A stretch of 63,284 nt of DNA, from the NCBI RefSeq assembly GCF_002259605.1, contig NZ_MWWR01000010.1:1-63284 (forward strand). The letters run 5' to 3'. Under the pieces are notes generated by a model. It was not told the DNA's origin, did no database searches, and worked only from the letters and a program-made list of their open reading frames with translations. The first letter of the stretch is position 1. Each line of letters opens with the position of its first letter. Origin of the DNA: Pseudoscardovia radai. Its GTDB lineage: Bacteria > Actinomycetota > Actinomycetes > Actinomycetales > Bifidobacteriaceae. Position numbers and translations under genes: made by a program. Below, piece by piece: positions 9,968 through 18,163 of this stretch.

Positions 9968-12900
9968 TCACTCCTTCACGCCGTACCACGCGGTGCCCTC
10001 GTCGCGCCAGCCGTTGGCGACCAGCTGGTCGCGTTCCGCGGCGCTCGCGGTGTAGTGGTGGTTGTTCGCCGGGGCGTTCGGGTTATACACGCGGTATACC
10101 GCGGAGCCCGAGTCGGACGGGGCGGAATACCAGCCGATTCCCTCGAACCTCCACCCCAGATGCATCAGCGTGTTCGCCTCTCCGGAGTCCGTGGTGTAGT
10201 GATGCTCGCCCCTGTTGGGGTTATACAGGCGGTACACGGGGTCTCCGGAGATGGGGGCGGTCCAGGCCGTTCCTTCGTAGCGCCACCCGGCCTTCACAAG
10301 GTTGGCGCGTTCTTCGGAGGACGCCGTGAAGAAATGCTCGCTCGAGTTCGGGTTATACACGCGCAGCATGGCGAGCGGCGCATCCGGGGTCGACGGGGCT
10401 CCCACCACCGTGACCGCCGCCCAGCCGTAGAGCCAGCCGTTGCTGCGGTAGACCGCGAGCTTGTAGGAGCCGGCCGTGGTGCTGCTGGGAATGGTGCCGG
10501 CAATGAAGTAACCGGTGGAATCCTGCAGCGTGCCGCGTGCAGCGCCCAGCGGGGTTCCGGCGGCATCCGAGCCGGCATCGTAGAGATACGGCGTGTAGGT
10601 GCATTCGGCGCCGGTCACCGTGCAGTCGGTGGGCATGGAGTTGAGGTAGAGGCGGAAGTCGTCTCCGGGGTGCAGCTGCGTGGCGTCCGATACGGTGCCG
10701 TTGGCCGACACGGTTTTCAGCGTCACGCTGGTACCGCGCATCTCGGCGTTGGTTTTGTTCGCCGAGGTGAGGCCGGAGGCGGACGATACGATGGCGCCGT
10801 CGCCGCCGGTCTGGCGGAAGGAGACCAGACGGCATTCGCCGTCGGCGATGCTGGTGCGGAAGATATCCTGGGCGCTGCCGTCCGCCGAATCCTTCCACTG
10901 CACTTCGTTGGCGAATCCGTTGGAATCCACCTTGGTCATGAAGGCCGAGGGATCGGTGAGGAATTCGTCGGCCACCGACGTGGCGCAGGAAACGCTGCCG
11001 TAAGCGCAGTGCGCGTTGTAGCCGACGGCGAGCATCACCGCGTGGAAGGCGCGGGCGTCGACAAAACCGTTCTCATAAGGGGTCGCCGGATCGTAAGTGG
11101 AGGAAATGAAAAGGATATTCGGTATGGTGGAGACCTCGAAGGCCTTGGCCAGGGTGCCGGTGCCCGTGAGGTATTCGCCGAGGCCGAGACCCGTCGCCAG
11201 GCCGCGCTGATTGCCGTTTTCATCGGTGCCGGGGTCACGATAGGGGGCGACGCGGTAATACTCCTCCATGGCCTTGGTACGCTCGGCATCCGAATGTGCA
11301 TCTTCTACCGGTGCGTTGACGTCATCGGTGTTGTTGTCGATGCTGGAAATGACATGGAAGGCGGCGTCAGAGAAATCGTATTCACCGAAGTGTGCTCGGC
11401 CCTCGTATTGGTCGGCGAGTGCCAGCATGCCCGAAGGGTCTTTATCGTCGGCAAATGACTGGAGGGCCGAATTCAGCGTCGGCCAATAATACGTTGCGTA
11501 GAGGGCCTCCGTTGTTCCCTGGACGAAATCGGCGAAGGACAGCACTCGCGGATCGATGGTACCCGCCTTCTTCAGGTACGCACCGCCGAAGTTGAGGCGG
11601 GCGAGCCGCTGATACTCGGCGTACGCCGCATCGATCTGGGCGTCGGTGGGGGTTCCGCTCACCTTGTTTCCCAGGGCGCAGGTCTCGACGCTGGAATCGC
11701 TGAGACACCAACTGAGGAACTGGCGGAAGGTGTCGCCGAAGGAGGACGCCTGGGCAACCGAAGAAGCCGTTGTGGAACCATTGCCGAACTGCTGATAGCG
11801 GGCATCGGCGGCGAGAGCGTCGTTTGTCGAAAGATAGTTCACGTCGCCGTCAAGCACCATGGCCTGCACATTGCCCGGGAACTGCATGGCGTAATGTGTG
11901 CCAAGAACCGTGCCGTAGCTGAAACCGCGGTACGTGAGCTTCTCCTCCCCAAGTGCCGAGCGAAGCACATCCATGTCTTTGGCCACGGTGTCGGTGCCGA
12001 CAGTGGGCAGGAATTCCTGCGATGTAATGCCCGAATAGCCGCGCGTGGTATTCGCATAGCATTCGGAAGCGTTGTATTTGTCGATCTGGTCGAGCTGGGC
12101 GTTGGTCAGCGCATCGCTGCCCTCGCGCTGCCAGTCCCTGGCCTGGTTCGACTGGCAGCGGATCTGCGGCAGGGAGGCGCCGACGCCGCGCGGATCGAAG
12201 CCAATAACGTCATAATGGCGTGTCAACTCGCTGCGGGTGGACCAGTAGGCATATTCGGCACCGCTTCCGCCGGGGCCACCAGGATTGATGAATATGGTGC
12301 CGTATTTCTGATAGCCGGGGCTATGGGGAACTTTCAGCACCGCGATTTTGATGGACTGCCCGGAGGGATTCGAATAATCAAGGGGTACCGAGGCATAGGT
12401 GCAGACGGAATTGTCGCGGCGCTCGACCATCTCGGACGGCTCGTCGGGGCCGGACGCGTAGCCGCCGCCGCCGGGGGTAACGGGAATGCCCGCCGTCCAA
12501 CAGTTCGTCCACGTCAGGCTTTGGGAATAATAGGCCTCGAGCCCCTGGGGAACCGCGCCCTGCGATGCTCCGCCGGCGGTGGGGCCGGTCAGCTTCAGCA
12601 CCGTGTTGCCGGAGGAATCCGTGGTCTTGTATTGGTCGGCGAGCCTGGGAAGATTGTAGAAGACGTCGTCTTCCTTGATCGAGGCGAAGTCCAGCGGATT
12701 GGGAACATCGTCCTTCGTGGCGGCCTCGCCGCCCGAGGAGCCGAGGCTGCTGCTGAAACCGCCGGAGGCTTTCTGCTCGTCCACCTGCGCACTGACATCC
12801 TCCAGATGTTGCACGGTGTTGTCAAGAACGGGGTCGCTTGTGGTTCCGATTCCGGCGGTGTCATCGGCAGAGCCATCGGTAGTGCCGTCGCTTACCGTTG

Positions 12901-13048
12901 CGGCGAGCACGGCGGCATCAGAGGCGCTGATGGTCTGCATCGCCTCGACGTCGCGCGCCGAATCCACGGTCTGCGCCTGCGCCAGGGATGGCGCGAAAAG
13001 TCCTATGGCGGTCAGAACCGCCACGGATGCCTTGGTCCATCTTCTCAT
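9968..13048 (-). CDS. secreted alpha/beta hydrolase (tripeptidyl aminopeptidase-like) with DUF5648 repeats
   Basis: 1026 residues. The start is the internal ATG at 13048, preceded at 9 bases by AAGGAG; an ATG 18 bases earlier lies at the ribosome site itself. A signal peptide ends near LAQA. The catalytic part (about residues 180-700) resembles actinobacterial TAP/SCO7095-type peptidases: oxyanion region FINPGGPGGSG, nucleophile elbow GFSYG near residue 376, Asp in STYDPATP near 651 and His in YNAHCAYG near 680. These enzymes cut short peptides from N-termini. A linker domain and three DUF5648 units finish the protein. Fusion of a peptidase to this repeat suggests the repeat is a targeting or binding module (inference). 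Confidence 0.87.
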   Translation of the reverse strand: MRRWTKASVAVLTAIGLFAPSLAQAQTVDSARDVEAMQTISASDAAVLAATVSDGTTDGSADDTAGIGTTSDPVLDNTVQHLEDVSAQVDEQKASGGFSSSLGSSGGEAATKDDVPNPLDFASIKEDDVFYNLPRLADQYKTTDSSGNTVLKLTGPTAGGASQGAVPQGLEAYYSQSLTWTNCWTAGIPVTPGGGGYASGPDEPSEMVERRDNSVCTYASVPLDYSNPSGQSIKIAVLKVPHSPGYQKYGTIFINPGGPGGSGAEYAYWSTRSELTRHYDVIGFDPRGVGASLPQIRCQSNQARDWQREGSDALTNAQLDQIDKYNASECYANTTRGYSGITSQEFLPTVGTDTVAKDMDVLRSALGEEKLTYRGFSYGTVLGTHYAMQFPGNVQAMVLDGDVNYLSTNDALAADARYQQFGNGSTTASSVAQASSFGDTFRQFLSWCLSDSSVETCALGNKVSGTPTDAQIDAAYAEYQRLARLNFGGAYLKKAGTIDPRVLSFADFVQGTTEALYATYYWPTLNSALQSFADDKDPSGMLALADQYEGRAHFGEYDFSDAAFHVISSIDNNTDDVNAPVEDAHSDAERTKAMEEYYRVAPYRDPGTDENGNQRGLATGLGLGEYLTGTGTLAKAFEVSTIPNILFISSTYDPATPYENGFVDARAFHAVMLAVGYNAHCAYGSVSCATSVADEFLTDPSAFMTKVDSNGFANEVQWKDSADGSAQDIFRTSIADGECRLVSFRQTGGDGAIVSSASGLTSANKTNAEMRGTSVTLKTVSANGTVSDATQLHPGDDFRLYLNSMPTDCTVTGAECTYTPYLYDAGSDAAGTPLGAARGTLQDSTGYFIAGTIPSSTTAGSYKLAVYRSNGWLYGWAAVTVVGAPSTPDAPLAMLRVYNPNSSEHFFTASSEERANLVKAGWRYEGTAWTAPISGDPVYRLYNPNRGEHHYTTDSGEANTLMHLGWRFEGIGWYSAPSDSGSAVYRVYNPNAPANNHHYTASAAERDQLVANGWRDEGTAWYGVKE

Positions 13049-13304
13049 GTGTTTTTTCTCCTTCATTCACTATTGCGGCGCATCCTGCCCCCGGTCCGCT
13101 CCCGCGTCCCTATGATGCGGCCGCCACGGCCCATCCGCGCCGCCCGTGGCATTGTTGTCTGTGACATTGCTGCCCGTGAGACATTGCGGATGTCTGGATG
13201 CACCGTCTTTGTGCACTTCCAAGCCTACTCCCGGGAATATCACAGAGAGTCATCATGTGCGGGAATTTCGGGGACTTGGGAAAAATGCGAAAACACCAAA
13301 ACAG

Positions 13305-13364
13305 TTCAGAAAACAAACAAAAACGCGCGTGAATCGTTATATAAGTACACGATTCACGCGCGTT
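13305..13364 (-). terminator. terminator of the metallophosphoesterase gene
   Basis: On the minus strand a 16-bp perfect stem (AACGCGCGTGAATCGT and its complement, 13322-13364) is followed by TTTTGTTTGTTTTC, starting 30 bases after the phosphoesterase stop codon. Its plus-strand flank is A rich rather than T rich, so it works leftwards. Confidence 0.8.
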
Positions 13365-13393
13365 AAACGCACAACGCATGGTAAAAGCTGTGT

Positions 13394-14161
13394 CTAGTTG
13401 TTCGTTCTGTTTGCTTCGATCAGCCAGTCGATGACCTCGCGCTCGCTGACGGGCCTGAAGCCCCAGGCATCCTCGCCCACGTTCACGCACAGCGGGTCCG
13501 TGCCGTCCGGCGTTTCCTGGTGCGTGTGGCCGTAGATCAGCCAGTCGTCGGTTTCCGGCGCCACGTCGAGGAACTTGTCGCGGTCGTCGGGCCACGTGCC
13601 CCGGCCATCGAGCATCGCCGTCGCGCGCGGAAAATGAGACATGCCCGCCATCTGCGGCGCTGTCCGCACCGACCCGTCCTGTGCCAGCGTCACATGGCCG
13701 TCGGTCAGCACGGGCAGGTCCAGCTCGATCTCGCGGTAATCGTCGATTGTTTCGAACACGTCTTCGTACAGCTTGTCGTTGGAGCGCAGGCGGAAGTTGC
13801 GGTCATGGTTGCCGATGATCATGTGCAGGTGCTTGCAATTGAGGCGGCGCAGGCATTCCAGCGTGTGCGCCACCGTGCAGCGGAACGAGACGTCGCCCAG
13901 CAGCCACAGTTCGTCGTCCGCGCCCACGCGCTCGTTGATGCCCGCGATAATCGCCTCGTCATGCGATGCCACGTCCGCCGCCTTCGTGAACGGTATGGAT
14001 TCCTGCGTGAGCGTCTCGCGGATCCAGGCGTGGGCGGCGTCGCGCCCCTGGGTGTGCCAGACCTCCATGTACTCCGCGCGGATGCGGCCGTTCTTGATAT
14101 GTCCGCGCAGCACGCTGACCAGCGGGTGGCCGAAATGCGTGTCGGAGGTGAAGTAACGCAT
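13394..14161 (-). CDS. calcineurin-like metallophosphoesterase
   Basis: 255 residues with the complete metal-binding series of the family: DTHFGH at 7-12, GD at 89-90, GNHD at 117-120, SHFP at 175-178 and GHTH at 211-214. This is a cytoplasmic two-metal phosphoesterase. The short size and the SDTHFGH start are typical of phage-type or stand-alone phosphoesterases rather than DNA repair SbcD. The ATG at 14161 was preferred to the longer open frame because AAAGGAC lies just upstream. It has its own terminator. The substrate is unknown. Confidence 0.85.
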   Translation of the reverse strand: MRYFTSDTHFGHPLVSVLRGHIKNGRIRAEYMEVWHTQGRDAAHAWIRETLTQESIPFTKAADVASHDEAIIAGINERVGADDELWLLGDVSFRCTVAHTLECLRRLNCKHLHMIIGNHDRNFRLRSNDKLYEDVFETIDDYREIELDLPVLTDGHVTLAQDGSVRTAPQMAGMSHFPRATAMLDGRGTWPDDRDKFLDVAPETDDWLIYGHTHQETPDGTDPLCVNVGEDAWGFRPVSEREVIDWLIEANRTNN

Positions 14162-14343
14162 GGGGTATGTCCTTTTGGGTTGGGTGCGGGGTGCGGGTTG
14201 GTTGTGGGGTGTGCGCGGAATCCCCATATCCCGTACACAAAACGATAAGCGTGCCTTTGACGGCAGATTTTAAGCCTCCACTCTACTCTCGGTGGTCGGC
14301 TTGAGAAAACAAGGCCGAAGCGATGCGGTCTGGCGTTTGCGGG

Positions 14344-14763
14344 TTAGTCCCAATCCTCGTCGTCGGCATCGTCTGCCGCGGAGAAGTCGCTTCCCGGCAT
14401 GTACTTTTTCATCTCTTCTTTGGCTTTGTCTTTGGGAAGGATGAATGCGGCGGCTGCTGCGCTGAACAGATCTTCCGGGGACATCTGCAATGCGGTGGCG
14501 AGACGGTAAAGGGTTGGGAGCGACGGCATATTCTGGCCGTTTTCGATATTGGCGAGGGATTTCTCGCTGATCCAGGCGCGGCTGCCGTCTTCGAAGGTGG
14601 TCGTGTCGAGGATGAATCCGGCTCGCGAATGGTGCCCGTGCTCGGCGAGGCCCACGTCGTTGAGGGTCTCGCGGCGATACTTGATGAAGCTTCCCAGCAG
14701 ATGCATCGCCTGAACCTCTTCGGGGCTCGTGTTTCCCTTGCTCCGGACTGTCATAGTGGCCAT
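14344..14763 (-). CDS. XRE-family transcriptional regulator
   Basis: About 139 residues. A helix-turn-helix of the XRE/Cro type is seen in ISEKSLANIENGQNMPSLPTLYRLATALQMSPEDLF (middle of the protein), with a long insertion between the first helix (FIKYRRE) and the recognition region. The C-terminus is acidic. No Shine-Dalgarno is visible. ATGs at 14763 and 14754 are both possible; a TACGAT box ends about 6 bases before the second, which suggests a leaderless transcript. The gene is divergent from the AIPR-family gene, with palindromic operator candidates between them, so it probably represses itself and that gene (inference). Confidence 0.78.
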   Translation of the reverse strand: MATMTVRSKGNTSPEEVQAMHLLGSFIKYRRETLNDVGLAEHGHHSRAGFILDTTTFEDGSRAWISEKSLANIENGQNMPSLPTLYRLATALQMSPEDLFSAAAAAFILPKDKAKEEMKKYMPGSDFSAADDADDEDWD

Positions 14764-14794
14764 CGTATGGAGGAAACCCCGAAAAGTCACAAAA

Positions 14795-14854
14795 GGAACC
14801 ATGGTTCCAAAAATAACCCATGGATCAAAAACGCACCTTTGGTTCCATTGGAAC
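14795..14854. promoter_or_regulatory. candidate operators between XRE regulator and AIPR gene
   Basis: A perfect 14-bp palindrome GGAACCATGGTTCC at 14795-14808 and a second inverted repeat GTTCC-ATT-GGAAC at 14842-14854 share the GGAAC/GTTCC half-site. They lie about 45 bp apart, close to four helical turns, in the divergent intergenic region. This is the pattern expected for cooperative binding of the adjacent XRE protein. Confidence 0.6.
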
Positions 14855-14877
14855 TTCTGCCGAAGAGGGATAAATTA

Positions 14878-14932
14878 AAAATCACTTCCGCAAACGGTGA
14901 GAGGTCAAGCAAACCGCCGCGAAAGTGATTTT
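14878..14932. promoter_or_regulatory. inverted repeat AAAATCACTT / AAGTGATTTT in the AIPR leader
   Basis: Perfect 10-bp arms separated by 35 bp (14878-14887 and 14923-14932) end 34 bases before the AIPR start codon. The half-site AAGTGAT also forms the arms of the two palindromes in front of the Fic gene at 16467-16539, so a shared DNA-binding protein is possible. Confidence 0.45.
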
Positions 14933-14966
14933 GAGATTGATTCTGTTGATCTGAAAGGAGATCGCA

Positions 14967-16244
14967 ATGACCAATACTAGCAACTCGTCGGATTCCCTCC
15001 AGGAGAATGGCTACGTCTACGACTTCCCGATTTACGCCGTGCGTACGGTGAAGTCCCCCTCCGACCAGACGGTCACGACCCATACCGCGTACGTGAATAT
15101 GAAGGATCTGCCGGACACCTTCCCCACGGATGTGAATCCGCGTACGGTGAATATGCATACGGCCACCGCCAAGAAGCTGCTTGAGGCGGTGTCGGGTCCG
15201 GATCCGTACTTCGACATTCACAACCGCGGCATCGTGCTCATCGCGAAGGAGGCGCATTACTCGTCCGCGAGCATGCTCCATCTCGATCTGGGCAATGACA
15301 CTTCGCGTTATGGTGTGCTCGACGGTGGCCATACCTATGAGGCCATCAAGGAGCGTCGCGGCGATCTCGGCGACCGCGACAAGTTCGTCAAGCTCGAGAT
15401 CATCGTCGGCGACGACCTCGACGTGGCTGCGCTGTCTGACGCGAGGAACACGTCCGTCTCCGTGAGCGATATCGCCCTGTACAACCTCGAGAATCGTTTC
15501 AATTTCCTGAAGGACGTGCTGAAGGAACTGCCGTACGGCGATGACATCGCGTACAGGGACAACGAGGACAAGCGCATCCCCATCGCGGATATCCTGCGTC
15601 TGATGTATGTGTTCAACATCGACAAGTTCCCCGATGATTCCACGGTGCCGACGGCTTCCTATTCTGGCAAGGCCCAGGTGTTCAAGGACTACCGCGAGCA
15701 GTGGGAGAAGAACCACGACAAGAACGATTCCGATGATTCCGACGCGGGCCAGCAGAAGAACATCTACTACCGTCTGCGCGGGATGATTCCTGAGCTCGTG
15801 AACCTCTACGAGAAGATCGAGCTCGAGCTCCCCACGAAGTACAAGGAGTACCTTGGCAACTCCGGGAGCGGTGCTGCCTTCGGCAAGCTTCGCGGCGTGA
15901 CGAGCTCGAACGCGAAGGATGCCAAGGGCAAGCGCAGCAATTCCGACCGCTTCGCCACGGAGTTCACCGTGACGCCGATGGACTACGAGATCGCGAGCGG
16001 CTACATCATGCCGATCTTCGGCGCGTTCCGTGCGCTTCTCGAGTCCAATGAGAACGGCGTTCTCTCCTGGACCGAGGATCCCGAGGACGTGTGGGATTCC
16101 ATCGGGACGAAGCTCGTCGAGAACACCTTCGAGGCGGATCACAACCCGCAGATGGTCGGCAAGAACAAGAGCGTGTGGCAGTCCAACTACCGCATCGTCT
16201 ACACCGAGCACCTGAACCGTCTCGTGAAGAAGCTGACCCGCTAG
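14967..16244 (+). CDS. AIPR-family (abortive infection phage resistance) protein
   Basis: 425 residues, soluble. The central signature fits the AIPR family: FDIHNRGIVLIA (compare the usual F..NNGI.iva) followed by RYGVLDGGHTYEAI near residues 117-130 (compare iiNGGQT..al). AIPR proteins were first described in abortive phage resistance; the biochemical activity is poorly known and the fold recalls DGQHR/ParB-like nucleotide-binding proteins. The start at 14967 has AAAGGAG upstream. It is divergent from an XRE regulator and is followed by a terminator, so regulator plus AIPR look like a self-contained module. The family call rests on motif memory and is moderately sure; a defence role is inference. 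Confidence 0.62.
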   Translation: MTNTSNSSDSLQENGYVYDFPIYAVRTVKSPSDQTVTTHTAYVNMKDLPDTFPTDVNPRTVNMHTATAKKLLEAVSGPDPYFDIHNRGIVLIAKEAHYSSASMLHLDLGNDTSRYGVLDGGHTYEAIKERRGDLGDRDKFVKLEIIVGDDLDVAALSDARNTSVSVSDIALYNLENRFNFLKDVLKELPYGDDIAYRDNEDKRIPIADILRLMYVFNIDKFPDDSTVPTASYSGKAQVFKDYREQWEKNHDKNDSDDSDAGQQKNIYYRLRGMIPELVNLYEKIELELPTKYKEYLGNSGSGAAFGKLRGVTSSNAKDAKGKRSNSDRFATEFTVTPMDYEIASGYIMPIFGAFRALLESNENGVLSWTEDPEDVWDSIGTKLVENTFEADHNPQMVGKNKSVWQSNYRIVYTEHLNRLVKKLTR

Positions 16245-16364
16245 ACGGCTTGACTCGCGCTGGTGTCGGCATCGGCAGCTCGGGGGAGGAGCACTGAGCC
16301 GGCACCTATACGGCGATGGGGATGAGCCGCTGACGCGAACCGTGGGAGAGCGGTGATGCGGCGG

Positions 16365-16400
16365 AAGGCCCGGGCGTGAAGGGGTACCCGGGCCTTTTTC
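16365..16400 (+). terminator. terminator after the AIPR gene
   Basis: AAGGCCCGGG pairs with CCCGGGCCTT around a 12-base loop and is followed by TTTC. It separates the AIPR gene from the Fic promoter region. Confidence 0.85.
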
Positions 16401-16466
16401 CGTTGGCGGCGATGTGGCGAACGCACCCTGGGCCGCCACTCGCGAAAAGTGATTATCGTCGCGTCC

Positions 16467-16539
16467 CTTATTATCACTTAGGCTCAAAGTGATAATAAGC
16501 AACGATGTTATTATCATTTAAAGGCTAAGTGATAATAAC
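16467..16539. promoter_or_regulatory. two tandem palindromic operators upstream of the Fic gene
   Basis: First palindrome 16467-16499: arms CTTATTATCACTT and AAGTGATAATAAG, perfect over 13 bp, 7-bp spacer. Second, 16507-16539: arms GTTATTATCATTT and AAGTGATAATAAC, one mismatch, 7-bp spacer. Their centres are 40 bp apart. A third half-site (AAGTGATTAT) lies at 16447-16456. They sit 127 bases before the Fic start codon. The Fic protein itself carries a C-terminal winged helix, so autoregulation is the simplest reading (inference). Confidence 0.7.
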
Positions 16540-16665
16540 GAGAGCGGATTCATCGCGAAACCGCTCGAAGCCCATCGTGGAAACCGAACGGACGGCGAAA
16601 CCGAACGAATGCCCACGATGGCGGCATCGTGAATAAGCCGGAACCGCGAACGAGAAGGAATATAT

Positions 16666-17925
16666 ATGTACAGCGCAGACGCGGCCGCCTCCGCCGCGGC
16701 ACGGAAACCGGAGCCGTGCGCCGTGCCGGCGGCGGAACTCGAGGAGCATTACTGGACGCCGTCGGACGACGGCTACTACTCGCGCACCGCACGTCGTAAG
16801 GCATCGGGGAACTATTGCTCCACGCTGCCCGCCAGCATCGCGCGCATCTCCCTCACAATCCCCGCCGATCTCGCCGCAGACCTTGACGAGGCGACACAGC
16901 AGCTCGTCGCCTTCGACGCCCGCGCCGCCGAACGCTTCACCGCGGGCGGACGCACGCTGGGGCCGCTGTCCGCCGTACTCCTGCGCACCGAATCCACGTC
17001 ATCGTCGCGCATCGAAAACCTCACCGTCGGCGCGCGACGCCTGGCACGCGAATCCCTCGACGGATCGCAGGGCGGTAACGCCGCGCTTGTTGTCGGCAAC
17101 GTGCGCGCCATGGAAGCCGCACTCGAATTCGCCGAAAACCTCAGCGAGGAGAACATCCTCGCCATGCATGCCGCGCTGCTGGGCGACTCCGAGCAATGGA
17201 AGGGGCGCGCCGGCCGGTACCGCGATCAGCTCGTGTGGGTGGGCGTCAGCTCCGCCGGCCCGCGCGGCGCCTCGCATGTGGCCCCGCAACCCGAGCAGGT
17301 GCCCGGATGCATGGCCGACCTCATCGAGTTCATCAACCGTGACGACTTGCCCATTCTCGCGCAATGCGCCATCGCCCACGCGCAATTCGAGACCATCCAT
17401 CCGTTCATCGACGGCAACGGCCGCGTGGGGCGGGCGCTGATTCACGCCATGCTGCGCGGCAAGGGCCTGACGCCGACCATGACGCCGCCCGTCTCCGCCG
17501 GAATCCTGCACGACACCGCGCGTTATTTCGACGCGCTCACCGCCTTCCGCGAGGGCGACGCGCGCCCCATTCTGGAATGCTTCTCGTCGGCGGCACGGTA
17601 CGCCGCGCGCACCGGCATGGAACTCATAGACACGCTGAGCGGCATCCTCGACGATGACGCCGCCCGCCTCCACGCCCTGCCGCTGCGTCGCAACGCCCTG
17701 GGGTGGGCGCTGCTGCCGCATGTGGTGGAGCAGCCGGTGGTCAATGCGCCGTATGCGGCGCGGGTCCTCGGCGCGACGCCGGCGTCGGCGACGCGCGCCA
17801 TCGCTCAGCTCGAACGCGCGGGCGTGCTGGTGAAGATATCCGGCGGTCGGCGCGGGCGCGTATGGGAGGAGCGGCGCGTCCTCGAGGCGCTTGATGATTA
17901 TGCGGAGATGATCCGGCGGGGGTGA
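16666..17925 (+). CDS. Fic-family adenylyltransferase-like protein with C-terminal winged helix
   Basis: 419 residues. The Fic active-site loop HPFIDGNGRVGR at residues 245-256 is intact (His base, metal-binding Asp/Asn, phosphate-binding Arg). An inhibitory-helix motif, (S/T)xxxE(G/N), is present as SSRIEN near residues 112-117, upstream of the Fic core, so it is a self-inhibited class II Fic protein. Residues about 335-415 form a winged helix (AARVLGATPASATRAIAQLE and a basic wing GGRRGR). Such Fic-wHTH proteins transfer AMP to a protein target and are often autoregulated. AAGGA precedes the start. Two strong palindromes lie upstream. Target unknown. Confidence 0.88.
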   Translation: MYSADAAASAAARKPEPCAVPAAELEEHYWTPSDDGYYSRTARRKASGNYCSTLPASIARISLTIPADLAADLDEATQQLVAFDARAAERFTAGGRTLGPLSAVLLRTESTSSSRIENLTVGARRLARESLDGSQGGNAALVVGNVRAMEAALEFAENLSEENILAMHAALLGDSEQWKGRAGRYRDQLVWVGVSSAGPRGASHVAPQPEQVPGCMADLIEFINRDDLPILAQCAIAHAQFETIHPFIDGNGRVGRALIHAMLRGKGLTPTMTPPVSAGILHDTARYFDALTAFREGDARPILECFSSAARYAARTGMELIDTLSGILDDDAARLHALPLRRNALGWALLPHVVEQPVVNAPYAARVLGATPASATRAIAQLERAGVLVKISGGRRGRVWEERRVLEALDDYAEMIRRG

Positions 17926-17949
17926 GCGGCTGGGGTTGGCCGGGTGTTG

Positions 17950-18080
17950 GGTGTGGGACGTTGATGGTGAGGATGTTTCGCCGTGAGGGTTCTTTTTGAC
18001 GATTTTCCCCGGGCTGGCTGGGAAAATCGTGGTTCGTGGTGAGGATTCTTCGCCATGAGATCCGTTATTCCTCGCCAGAC
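17950..18080. repeat. 72-bp repeat array A
   Basis: Two units with the core GTGGTGAGGAT..TTTCGCC(A/G)TGAG, whose CGCC(A/G)TG marks fall at 17979 and 18051, exactly 72 bases apart. The intervening sequence (gacgattttcccc...gggaaaatcgtg) matches that in arrays B and C. Each core can fold as GGTGA/GGCGA paired with TCGCC. The array occupies most of the space between the Fic gene and the helicase-nuclease gene. Confidence 0.75.
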
Positions 18081-18163
18081 CCGCACCTATGGCACGGAAC
18101 GGCGCTAATCTGGGTGGAGAGCAGCGCGGCCCAGCGAGGGACTTGGACGAAGGAGAGGTTCGT

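Noticed and set aside
14787..16517. Minus-strand frame of 576 codons opposite the AIPR gene
   Set aside because: No ribosome site or domain; low-complexity Val/Leu/His composition typical of antisense frames.
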